This document shows positions 26,406 through 34,075 of a stretch of 64,000 nucleotides of DNA, piece after piece (the stretch's first letter is position 1; each line of letters begins with the position of its first letter). A program made the position numbers and the translations under genes. The stretch comes from Nocardia shimofusensis NBRC 100134 (GTDB lineage Bacteria; Actinomycetota; Actinomycetes; Mycobacteriales; Mycobacteriaceae). Where the stretch lies: assembly GCF_001613125.1 (NCBI RefSeq), contig NZ_BDBT01000030.1, positions 1-64,000 on the forward strand, read 5' to 3'. The notes beneath the pieces were generated by a model. It did no database searches. It was given only the letters and a program-made list of their open reading frames with translations, and was not told where the DNA came from.

Positions 26406-27134
26406 TCAGTCGGCGTTGCGCACCTTGCTCACAGCGTCGAGGAACACCTGATCGAAGGTCGACTGATCGACGCCTTCCTTCAGCGCGCCGACCCGCACGA
26501 TCACGGTCACGCCGCGCACGACCGCCATGCCCTGGTACGCGGTGGTGGTCAGCGGCTTGCCCTCGCCCACGGTGGAGGTGTTGATCGACTTGAACGCCAG
26601 CGCCTCGTCGGCGTTCAGGCCGTCGGGCACACCGAGGGTCTCGACCTTGCCGACGGTGGTGATCTGCTTACCCTCGATCGTGGACACGACCGTGACCTCG
26701 GGACACGTGGTGTTCGACTCCTCGACGCCTGCCAAGTCGCCGGCCCGCGACGCCACGAACTCGACGTACATCAGGCCTTGGGCGCCGTCGTTGGCCGCGA
26801 TCACATCGGAGTCGGCGAGCAACTCGGAGGTGGCCGCGCCCAGGTCCTGCTGGGTCCGACCGCACTCGGCCGGGGTGATGGTCGAGTTCTGCTGGATGCC
26901 GGACAGATCGGTGACCGCGGCCTGCAGCCGATCGGCGGGCATCTCGATCTTCGAGGCGCCCTCCGGGAACTCCTCGATGCTCAGCAGCAGCTGGTCACGA
27001 GGCGTCGTCGGCGATGCCGTCTTCGTGGTCTCCTCGTTGCCGCCGCAGCCGGACAGCAGCAGGGCGGCCGCCGCCAGTCCCGCCGCGAGTCGTGTTCCCT
27101 GGTGCCGTGTTCCCCGGTAACGCAGTGTGCTCAT
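26406..27134 (-). CDS. Lipoprotein with a sensor-like domain
   Basis: 242 residues. The N-terminus (LAAGLAAAALLLSGCGG) is a lipoprotein signal with lipobox LSG-C at about residues 28-30. The mature domain has four Cys (TPAECGR, NTTCPEV) and the strands YVEFVASR and AYQGMAVVRGVTVIVRVGAL. This resembles PknH-type extracellular sensor lipoproteins of mycobacteria and Nocardia. The start may be ATG 27134 or 27146. It is divergent from the esterase gene across 247 bp. Confidence 0.78.
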   Translation of the reverse strand: MSTLRYRGTRHQGTRLAAGLAAAALLLSGCGGNEETTKTASPTTPRDQLLLSIEEFPEGASKIEMPADRLQAAVTDLSGIQQNSTITPAECGRTQQDLGAATSELLADSDVIAANDGAQGLMYVEFVASRAGDLAGVEESNTTCPEVTVVSTIEGKQITTVGKVETLGVPDGLNADEALAFKSINTSTVGEGKPLTTTAYQGMAVVRGVTVIVRVGALKEGVDQSTFDQVFLDAVSKVRNAD

Positions 27135-27381
27135 GCCGGTCAGCATGCCAGTCCGGGGGACGATCCCCGAATCGGAGCGGGCAAGTCCGACCCGGCCGCG
27201 ACGCGCCGTTTCGCCCGAAAACCCCACGAGGATAACCGAATTCGCAACAGTGAAGTGGGCCACATTCTTTCCGGCGCGCTTCGGCGGGCGGTCCCGGTGC
27301 TCTAGTTTCGCCACTGTGCCGGCTCAGCACAGTGCGCCCACTCGGCACGGCGCCCACGCCGAATCGGAAAGGACTGTCCCG

Positions 27382-28323
27382 ATGCCCGGTCCGAGCAGAA
27401 TCGTCCTCGCGCTACTGACCGTCCTGGCGAGCATCGCCGCCACCGTGGGCTGGGCGCCGCGCGCGCACGCCGACCCGGTGGTGCGCTGGGAGCATCGCGT
27501 CAGCGACCGGATCCTCGACATCGGAGTGTCCTCGCCGCACCTGGAAGGCCCGCAACAGGCGGTGAAAGTGGTGCGGCTGTTGTTGCCGCCCGGCTGGTCG
27601 CCGGACGCCGACCGCACCTGGCCGACGATCTGGGTACTGCACGGCGGCATGGACGATCACACCTCGTGGACCGGCAAGGGCGGCCTGGAAGCCCTCACCG
27701 CGGGCCGCGAAGCGATCTTCGTGCTGCCCGAAACCAGCTGGTGCAGCGCGTATTCGGACTGGTGGAACTACGGCGCCTACGGCGCCCCCGCCTGGGAGCG
27801 GTACCTGCTCGACGACGTGCGTCCCCTGCTCGAGACCCGTTATCGCGCGAGCACCACCCGCGCGATCGCGGGCAACTCGATGGGCGGGCTCGGCGCCATG
27901 AAGTTCGCCGCCGAGCACCGCGACATGTTCCGGGCGGCCGCCGCTTTCAGCGGCAATGTGGATCCGCTGCGTGAATCCGGCGCTCCCGGCGGCCCCGACC
28001 TGCCCGGACTCGGATGCGCCGCGGACTGGAAGCGGGTGTGGGGCGACCACGCCGTTGCCGAGCAGCGCGCCATCTGGCGGGAGAACAATCCCTACAGTCG
28101 CGCCGCCGACCTCGCCGGCATCCCGCTGTTCATCTCCTACGGCCGGGGCGATCCGGTGGAGGTCCCGGTCTACGAACAGAATCTGCGCTTCGCCGCGAGG
28201 TTGCGCGCGCTGGGCGCCGACGTCGACGAGCGCTACGGGCCCACCGACGGACACAACTGGGCGGCCTGGCAGGTGCGGATGAGCGAGGCGCTGCCGATGC
28301 TGCTGACAGCGGTCGGCGCCTGA
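27382..28323 (+). CDS. Secreted antigen-85-like esterase
   Basis: 313 residues. Residues 1-30 are a Sec signal peptide (ending HADP). The alpha/beta-hydrolase core has the oxyanion loop VLHGGMDDHTSW, the nucleophile elbow AGNSMGGLG with Ser166, an acidic candidate in SYGRGDPVE and His291 in DGHNWAAW. This is the esterase D/antigen 85 (mycolyltransferase) fold, although the Ag85-specific substrate motifs are weak. A cell-wall acyltransferase or esterase is likely. ATG 27382 follows GGAAAGGA. Two short motifs before it (TAGTTT) could be a -10. Confidence 0.83.
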   Translation: MPGPSRIVLALLTVLASIAATVGWAPRAHADPVVRWEHRVSDRILDIGVSSPHLEGPQQAVKVVRLLLPPGWSPDADRTWPTIWVLHGGMDDHTSWTGKGGLEALTAGREAIFVLPETSWCSAYSDWWNYGAYGAPAWERYLLDDVRPLLETRYRASTTRAIAGNSMGGLGAMKFAAEHRDMFRAAAAFSGNVDPLRESGAPGGPDLPGLGCAADWKRVWGDHAVAEQRAIWRENNPYSRAADLAGIPLFISYGRGDPVEVPVYEQNLRFAARLRALGADVDERYGPTDGHNWAAWQVRMSEALPMLLTAVGA

Positions 28324-28376
28324 TCCGGCGGCGGCAGATCCGGCGGTCCATGGCCGCCCGGAGGTAGAGTCCGGTC

Positions 28377-29138
28377 ATGTCCGGATCCGATGAATCTGCC
28401 TCGAAGAACCCGGGTACTGAGAGTTCCTCGGCGGCGGGGCCGCATGCGGAACCGCACTCCGAGAGTTTTCGGGGTCGGCTGAACTGGTTGCGCGCCGGGG
28501 TGCTCGGCGCCAACGACGGCATCGTTTCCACCGCGGGTCTGGTCGTCGGTGTGGCGGCCGCGAGCACCAGCACTCAGGCGCTGTTCACCGCGGGTAGCGC
28601 GGGCGTTGCCGCCGGGGCGATCTCGATGGCGGTCGGCGAGTATGTCTCGGTCAGCACCCAGCGCGATTCCGAGCGGGCGCTGCTTGCCAAGGAGCGCAGA
28701 GAACTCCTGGAGGACCCGGAGTACGAATTGCACGAACTGGCCGCGAACTACCGCGCCAAGGGGTTGTCGGCGGAGACCGCGCTCAAAGCCGCCGAGGAGC
28801 TGACCGCCCACGATGCCTTCACCGCGCACGCCGATGTCGAGCTCGGCATCGACCCGAAGGAACTGACCAATCCGTGGTCGGCCGCGGGATCCTCGGCGCT
28901 GGCGTTCGTTCTCGGCGCCCTGCTGCCCATGCTGGCGATCCTGCTGCCGCCGGTGAGCTGGCGCATCCCGGTCACCGTCGCCACGGTGCTGGTGGCGCTG
29001 GCGCTGACCGGAACGATCAGTGCGCGCCTGGGCGGAAGCCCACGGATGCGGGCGGCGCTGCGGGTCGTGATCGGCGGCGCGCTGGCGATGGGCATCACCT
29101 ACTGCGTCGGACAGCTGGCCGGCGTCGTGGTCGGCTGA
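28377..29138 (+). CDS. VIT1/CCC1-family metal transporter
   Basis: 253 residues. After a 30-residue polar N-terminus come the family motifs: WLRAGVLGANDGIVSTAGLVVGV in the first helix region, ISMAVGEYVSVSTQRDSE with metal-binding Glu residues, and a long amphipathic cytoplasmic segment (LEDPEYELHELAANYRAKGL). Three further helices follow. Family members export Fe2+ or Mn2+ from the cytoplasm. No iron box was seen immediately upstream. PhoU follows after 88 bp in the same direction. Confidence 0.9.
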   Translation: MSGSDESASKNPGTESSSAAGPHAEPHSESFRGRLNWLRAGVLGANDGIVSTAGLVVGVAAASTSTQALFTAGSAGVAAGAISMAVGEYVSVSTQRDSERALLAKERRELLEDPEYELHELAANYRAKGLSAETALKAAEELTAHDAFTAHADVELGIDPKELTNPWSAAGSSALAFVLGALLPMLAILLPPVSWRIPVTVATVLVALALTGTISARLGGSPRMRAALRVVIGGALAMGITYCVGQLAGVVVG

Positions 29139-29226
29139 CACCGGAACCACGCGTCCTCGGGGTCGGTCCCGCGCGACATCGGCTCGATCGATTCCGCTTG
29201 TCCCCCGGATGGGCGAGAATTCGTGT

Positions 29227-29988
29227 GTGCGCACCCAGTTCACCCATGAGCTCCACGACTTGACCAACAGCCTGACGCTCATGTGCCGGCTAGCCCATGA
29301 CACCGTCGAACGAGGCGTCGATGCCCTGGCCGACGCCGATCTCACCGCCGCGTACGAGGTGTTCGCGCTCGAGGAGCAGCTACGCGCGGCGCACCGGACG
29401 TGCGAGTCGCGCACCGTGGCGCTGCTGGCCCTGCAGGCGCCGGTCGCCCGTGATCTGCGCCATGTCGTCACCGCGATGCAGATCGCAGGCCAGCTGGCCA
29501 AGGTCGGCGTGCTGAGCAGCCGGGTCGCCGACCAGGTCTATCGCCGCCACCCCGAACACGCCGCACCGCAACCGATCCTGGACGTGCTCACCGAACTCGG
29601 CCGCGCCGCCGCGCTGCGGATGGCTCGCGTCGGCGCGGCCGTCGCCTACGGACATCTCCCGGCCGACCGGGTTCGAGAGGATCCGCTCCCCGCCGATCCA
29701 CCCCCGCGTGCGCATCGCCCTGCCGACCGCCACTTCCCGGACAGCAACGGCCGCACCGAATCCTCCAGCACCCCGGCGCAATTGCTCGAGCGGCTGCACG
29801 CCGCCCTCACCGAGCCCGGCGATCCGCATCCGCCCGCCGACATCATCGCCCTGACCTTGCTCGGCAGCCACCTGGAGCGCTGCGTCGAGCATGCCGACCG
29901 CATCGACGGATTGGTCCGCTTCCTCGACACCGGAGTGCCGCCTACCGCGCAAACCACCGACAGCGATCCACAACCCGCGGAAATCTGA
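29227..29988 (+). CDS. phoU: PhoU-family phosphate-signalling protein
   Basis: 253 residues from GTG 29227, where VRTQFTHELHDL matches the canonical PhoU N-terminus (the ATG 18 bases earlier lacks support). It is made of two three-helix bundles with metal-ligand acidic residues (TLLGSHLERCVEHADRI is the conserved second motif). A polar insert of about 35 residues (DPLPADPPP ... SSSTP) separates the bundles, unusual for PhoU of about 220 residues. PhoU couples the phosphate transporter to the PhoR sensor kinase. No pst genes are in the window. Confidence 0.88.
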   Translation: MRTQFTHELHDLTNSLTLMCRLAHDTVERGVDALADADLTAAYEVFALEEQLRAAHRTCESRTVALLALQAPVARDLRHVVTAMQIAGQLAKVGVLSSRVADQVYRRHPEHAAPQPILDVLTELGRAAALRMARVGAAVAYGHLPADRVREDPLPADPPPRAHRPADRHFPDSNGRTESSSTPAQLLERLHAALTEPGDPHPPADIIALTLLGSHLERCVEHADRIDGLVRFLDTGVPPTAQTTDSDPQPAEI

Positions 29989-30101
29989 GGTTTCGCCGGA
30001 TTCGGCAAACGCCACTATGCTCTGCACGGGTCGTCGGCTCCGCCCGGTGACCTCGGAGAGTGAATGCGGGGACAGCTCGTCCCGGTCGTGAGGGAGTCGT
30101 T

Positions 30102-30869
30102 GTGAATATGTTCTCGTCCCAACGGTTCCGGCGCACCCTCGGCGTGGCCGTGCCCGCACTGCTGACGGCCGTCATCACGGGCGCCTGCACGATCGTCGAG
30201 AACAACGACGCCGAGGTGGGCAACTCCGCGGCCGTGATCTCCTCCGCCACCGAGGTCGAGGCACTGTTCGCGCAGTTGAAGGTGGCCGGGGAACGCCCGA
30301 TGAACGGCTACAGCCGCGACGAGTTCCCGCACTGGGACACCGCCAAGGCCGAGCACGGCTTCGGCGACCAGTTCAGCCGGTACGCACGCTGCACCACCCG
30401 CGAGGTGATGATGCTGCGCGACGCCGAGGGCGAGGTGACGCTGGACGCCGCCACCTGCGATCTGAAGATCGGCGCGAACGGCGGCTGGCGCGACGAGTAC
30501 GGCACCCTCGATCGCAAAACCGGTGCGCTCAAGCCCTACAAGTGGATCACCGACTCCTCCGGCGTGGACGCCGAGCACATCGTGGCGCTCGCCGAGGCGT
30601 GGCGTTCGGGCGCGGATCGCCTGGACAAGGACACCCGCAGGCGCATCGCCAACGACGCGCTGAACCTCGAGGCCTCCGACCCCACGGCCAATCGTTCCAA
30701 GGGTGATCAGGATGCCGCGAACTACCTGCCGCCGGGGAAGTTCCGGTGCGCCTATGTCGACCGTTACCTGCGGGTGAAAGTAAAGTACGGCCTGACCGTC
30801 GACACGGCCGAGCAGGCCGCGCTGCGCACAGCGATCGACGAGTGCACCCGGCAAGGAGGGTTCCGATAA
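30102..30869 (+). CDS. Secreted HNH nuclease (DUF1524/GmrSD-C type)
   Basis: 255 residues. An N-terminal signal (VPALLTAVITGACT) may be a lipoprotein signal with a weak lipobox. The catalytic region has D-A-E-H-I-V-A-L-A-E, the conserved NDALNLEASDPTANRSKGDQDAANYLPP-like arrangement (NRSKGDQ, N, and the final Lys/Arg), and two Cys nearby. It is expected to cleave DNA outside the cell. GTG 30102 is preferred over ATG 30108 because TGAGGGAG sits five bases before it. The next gene is 8 bp away. Confidence 0.85.
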   Translation: MNMFSSQRFRRTLGVAVPALLTAVITGACTIVENNDAEVGNSAAVISSATEVEALFAQLKVAGERPMNGYSRDEFPHWDTAKAEHGFGDQFSRYARCTTREVMMLRDAEGEVTLDAATCDLKIGANGGWRDEYGTLDRKTGALKPYKWITDSSGVDAEHIVALAEAWRSGADRLDKDTRRRIANDALNLEASDPTANRSKGDQDAANYLPPGKFRCAYVDRYLRVKVKYGLTVDTAEQAALRTAIDECTRQGGFR

Positions 30870-30877
30870 ACGACATC

Positions 30878-31516
30878 GTGCAGATCAGCGGCTCGGCCGC
30901 CGTGATGACCGACGAAGAGGGAACGGTCTCCGGCGAACTCGACGTCAGGCTCGACGACTCCGGCAAGGGCCTCGTCCGCTACCGCGGCACCGACACCTGG
31001 CTCACCATCGGCAACCTCGACGGCGAGCCGGTCCACCCGTGGGACAGCGTCGCCCGGTTGGCCGCCGCGATCGAAGCCGGGATCGGCCGGCGCGACGCCG
31101 CGGGCAACACGGTCCCGTTCGAGGTGTTCGCCGAGGAAGACCCCGCGGACGCGAGTCTCCCCGTCGATGAGCCGCAGCCACCAGGCGCCTCCGCGCCCGG
31201 TTCGGTGAGCGCGGCGGAAACCGCTGGTGACCCATCGAATTCGCCGGCAACCACACCGGATGCCACGACCGGCCCGTCCACCGATTCCGGTGACGCGACC
31301 AGCTCTGCACCGGCCTCGGCACCCGAATCGTCTGATCCCGTCGGCAAAGAGACGAACCAGGCGTCGGCGCGGACAGCCGATCCCGCGCAACAATCCTCAG
31401 CGACGGCTGGCCCGGCGGTAGCCGATGGCGGCGGGGACCGCGCAGACCAGGATGGCGCCCAGCGACCAGACCAGGATGAGAGTGAGGGGCCGGGCGAGCG
31501 GCCCGCCCAGGGATAG
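30878..31516 (+). CDS. Unknown protein with conserved N-terminus and Ser/Pro-rich tail
   Basis: 212 residues by this start. The first 85 residues look folded (VRYRGTDTWLTIGNLDGEPVHPWDSVARLAAAI). The rest is rich in Ser, Thr, Ala and Pro. The start is unsure: AAGGAGGG (30853-30860) is followed by ATAAACGAC, and GTG 30878 or ATG 30905 are the nearest standard codons. The last 120 bp overlap the convergent permease gene, so the true C-terminus may be shorter. It probably belongs to the nuclease transcript. Confidence 0.5.
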   Translation: MQISGSAAVMTDEEGTVSGELDVRLDDSGKGLVRYRGTDTWLTIGNLDGEPVHPWDSVARLAAAIEAGIGRRDAAGNTVPFEVFAEEDPADASLPVDEPQPPGASAPGSVSAAETAGDPSNSPATTPDATTGPSTDSGDATSSAPASAPESSDPVGKETNQASARTADPAQQSSATAGPAVADGGGDRADQDGAQRPDQDESEGPGERPAQG

Positions 31517-32203
31517 CGCCTTCATGGTGTCCACCGCGGCCGACATGGGCTGATTGCGCACCACCGGCTGGATCCACTCCGGGTAGGCGATCAGCGGCAC
31601 GAATCCGGTGCTGAAGAACATCAACAGCGTGCTGAGGATGGTGATCCCCTCGACCAGCACCGTTTTGGCGGTGAACACGGCGACCGCGGTCACCAGCGTG
31701 GCGAAGGCCAGCCCGAACAGCACCGGCACGGCGATGAACGCCGCCGCCGCCACCGGCCCCTGCTGGAACCGGAAGCCCAGCAGATATCCCACGGCGACGA
31801 CCACCAGGGTGCCCGCCAGGATCCGGCAGCCCTCGGCGAGCACCCGGGCGATCAGTCCCGACGCCCGGTGCACCGGCAGCACCCAGAACCGGGCGAGCAG
31901 CCCGCTGTCGCGTTCGCGTCCGAGCATCACCCCGGCGGCGACCGCGCCGGACAGCGCTCCCACCGCCGCCACCATCGGCACCGAGCCGTAGAGCGCGTCC
32001 TCGCCGGTGAACCGCTGGATCTGCCCGCCGACCACGATGTCGAGCATGAGCAACAGCAGGCACGGGATGATCAGGGTCTCCAGCAGCGCCACCGGATTGC
32101 GCAGCCAGCGCAGCAACAGGCGCTGGGTCTGCACCGAGACGTTCGACAGCAGGGTCAGCCCCGAATTCTCGGCGCGCAGTTCGCCGCTGATCGTCGACAC
32201 CAT
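31397..32203 (-). CDS. ABC-2 exporter permease, DrrC-like
   Basis: 268 residues, six membrane helices. The N-terminal QTQRLLLRWLRNPVALLETLIIP and the EYPEWIQPVVRNQPMSAAVDTMKAL-like terminal region are the hallmarks of DrrB/DrrC permeases that pair with DrrA ATPases. The start overlaps the stop of the next permease by one base (TGATG), and it is the last gene of the NRPS transcript. It probably exports the peptide product. Confidence 0.88.
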   Translation of the reverse strand: MVSTISGELRAENSGLTLLSNVSVQTQRLLLRWLRNPVALLETLIIPCLLLLMLDIVVGGQIQRFTGEDALYGSVPMVAAVGALSGAVAAGVMLGRERDSGLLARFWVLPVHRASGLIARVLAEGCRILAGTLVVVAVGYLLGFRFQQGPVAAAAFIAVPVLFGLAFATLVTAVAVFTAKTVLVEGITILSTLLMFFSTGFVPLIAYPEWIQPVVRNQPMSAAVDTMKALSLGGPLARPLTLILVWSLGAILVCAVPAAIGYRRASRR

Positions 32204-33063
32204 CACGACCTCCGCATCGCGAAACGAATGGCGAACGGCAGCGCGATCGCCAGAATGGCCCCGATCCACAGCAGCGACGGCGCCATGGTCGCCCAGCTGA
32301 CCACCCCGGCATTGCCCTGGCTGTCGCCGGCCAGGGCGCGCAGCGCGGTCGCGAACTGCGAGACCGGTTGATTGCGTACGAACGGCTGTACCCAGTCCGG
32401 GAACTGGCCCGCCGGGGCGATGCCGGTGGAGAGCATGCCCAGGATCAACGGTGGCAGCAGCAACGCCTGGGTGGTGGTCTCCGGGCTCTTGGACGCGGTG
32501 CCGATGACATCCGCGCCGATGGTGAAGGCGATGCCGATGAGCAGTCCGAGCGCGACGAATCCGACGGTGTGCGGCCAGTCCAGCCGGAACCGGAACCCGA
32601 TGACGTGCCCGCAGGTCAGCGCGGCGGCTTGGGCGATGACCAGCCGGATCACATTGCCCGACATCCGCGCCGAGAACGGGATCAGCCGGCCGACCGGCAT
32701 GGCCGCGAACCGGCGGTCCAGTCCCGAGACCGCGTCGGTGGCCGACCGGAACGCCGCGCCGATGGCGGTGAAGGCGGCGGCCTGCAGGATCACCAGCGGC
32801 ATCATGAACTGCGCGTAGCTGCTGAAACCGAGGCCGGAGAAGCTCATCACGGTTTTGAGCGGAATGTAGAAGCTGGCCGTGAAGGCCGCGGGCGCGACGA
32901 TCGAGGTGAGTATCTCGCCGGTCTTGATCGCGGGCGTGATGAGCCGGATGGTCAGCACCCACCATTGCCACAGCCGGACCGGCGCGGCGCGCAGCTCGGT
33001 GACCCACGCGCCGCTGTGCGGACCGGCCGGTGCGGCGAGGGCGACCGGTCGCGCGGCGTTCAC
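32203..33063 (-). CDS. ABC-2 exporter permease, DrrB-like
   Basis: 286 residues. Six helices, with the first in LWQWWVLTIRLITPAIKTGE. The end FVRNQPVSQFATALRALAG is the same signature as in the permease after it. The GTG start (33063) overlaps the ATPase stop (GTGA). Two different permeases plus one ATPase make the DrrABC-type arrangement used for secondary metabolites and mycobacterial surface lipids. Confidence 0.88.
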   Translation of the reverse strand: MNAARPVALAAPAGPHSGAWVTELRAAPVRLWQWWVLTIRLITPAIKTGEILTSIVAPAAFTASFYIPLKTVMSFSGLGFSSYAQFMMPLVILQAAAFTAIGAAFRSATDAVSGLDRRFAAMPVGRLIPFSARMSGNVIRLVIAQAAALTCGHVIGFRFRLDWPHTVGFVALGLLIGIAFTIGADVIGTASKSPETTTQALLLPPLILGMLSTGIAPAGQFPDWVQPFVRNQPVSQFATALRALAGDSQGNAGVVSWATMAPSLLWIGAILAIALPFAIRFAMRRS

Positions 33064-34061
33064 GCGGGGACCTCGCTGTCGACGGCGACCTCGGTGGTGT
33101 GGCCGGTCAGGTGCAGGAAGACCTCGTCGAGCGAGGGGCGGCGCAGGGCGATGTCGAGCAGTTCGACGTCGGCGGCGTCGAGCCTGCGCAGCGCCTCGGC
33201 GAGAGTCTTGGCGCCGTCGGGCGCCGGGATGGCGAGCCGGTCGGCGTCGGGTGCGAGCGCGGCCAGGCTCTCCGGCGGCAGCAGCGGGCCCAGCGCGGTG
33301 ACGATCGCGGGCAAGTCCTCGAGCCGCAACGGCACCACTTCGCAGTAGCTGCCGCCGGTGCGGGATTTGAGTTCGTCGGCGGTGCCCTCGGCGATGACGA
33401 CGCCGTGGTCGATGACGATGATCCGATCGCACAGCGCGTCGGCCTCTTCCAGGTACTGCGTGGTCAACAGGGTCGTGATGCCGTGTTCGCGAAAGCCGCC
33501 GACCAGATCCCAGACGCCCTGCCTGCTGCGCGGGTCCAGACCGGTGGTGGGCTCGTCGAGGAAGACCACCTCGGGTCGCACGACCAGCCCGCAGGCGATG
33601 TCGATGCGCCGGCGCATACCCCCGGAGTAGGTGCCGACGCGACGGTCGGCGGCCCCGGTGAGGTCGAATTCGACCAACAGCTCCCGCGCCCGCGCCCGCG
33701 CCGCCTGTTTGCGCAGGCCGAGCAGCCTGCCGAACATGACCAGATTCTCGTAGCCGCTGAGCATGTCGTCGAGCGCGGCGAACTGGCCGGTGAGCATGAT
33801 GCGGCGGCGGACGTCCGCGGCGTCGGCGACGACGTCGTACCCGGCGACCGAGGCGCGTCCGCGGTCCGGGGTGACCAGCGTGGACAAGATGTTGACCATG
33901 GTGGTCTTGCCCGCGCCGTTGGGGCCGAGGATGCCGAGCACCTCCCCCTGGGCGGCGGCGAAGTCCACGCCGCGCAGGGCGCGCACCTCGCCGAAGGACT
34001 TCTCGACGCCTTCGACCACAACCGCTGAGTCGTTCACTCCCATGCCTCCAAGGTCGTTCAC
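33060..34061 (-). CDS. ABC exporter ATPase, DrrA-like
   Basis: 333 residues. Walker A GPNGAGKTT, signature TYSGGM, Walker B VVFLDEPTTG and the DrrA-type LLTTQYLEEAD (Gln in place of the usual His in the switch) are all visible. A C-terminal extension of about 90 residues is typical of DrrA. The GTG 34061 overlaps the NRPS stop by four bases (GTGA). A second in-frame GTG at 34037 lies in a near-duplicate of the same Shine-Dalgarno/start segment. Likely role: export of the NRPS product. Confidence 0.92.
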   Translation of the reverse strand: MNDLGGMGVNDSAVVVEGVEKSFGEVRALRGVDFAAAQGEVLGILGPNGAGKTTMVNILSTLVTPDRGRASVAGYDVVADAADVRRRIMLTGQFAALDDMLSGYENLVMFGRLLGLRKQAARARARELLVEFDLTGAADRRVGTYSGGMRRRIDIACGLVVRPEVVFLDEPTTGLDPRSRQGVWDLVGGFREHGITTLLTTQYLEEADALCDRIIVIDHGVVIAEGTADELKSRTGGSYCEVVPLRLEDLPAIVTALGPLLPPESLAALAPDADRLAIPAPDGAKTLAEALRRLDAADVELLDIALRRPSLDEVFLHLTGHTTEVAVDSEVPA

Positions 34062-34075
34062 TGCGTTCCTCCAAG
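34029..34075 (-). repeat. Duplicated ribosome-binding site and start of the ATPase gene
   Basis: Two adjacent copies of CTTGGAGG-(6 or 7 bases)-GTGAACGAC lie at 34075-34053 and 34052-34029. Each contains GGAGG at normal spacing before GTG. The two starts are in frame, eight codons apart. The upstream GTG is coupled to the NRPS stop, and the downstream one carries its own Shine-Dalgarno. Confidence 0.85.
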
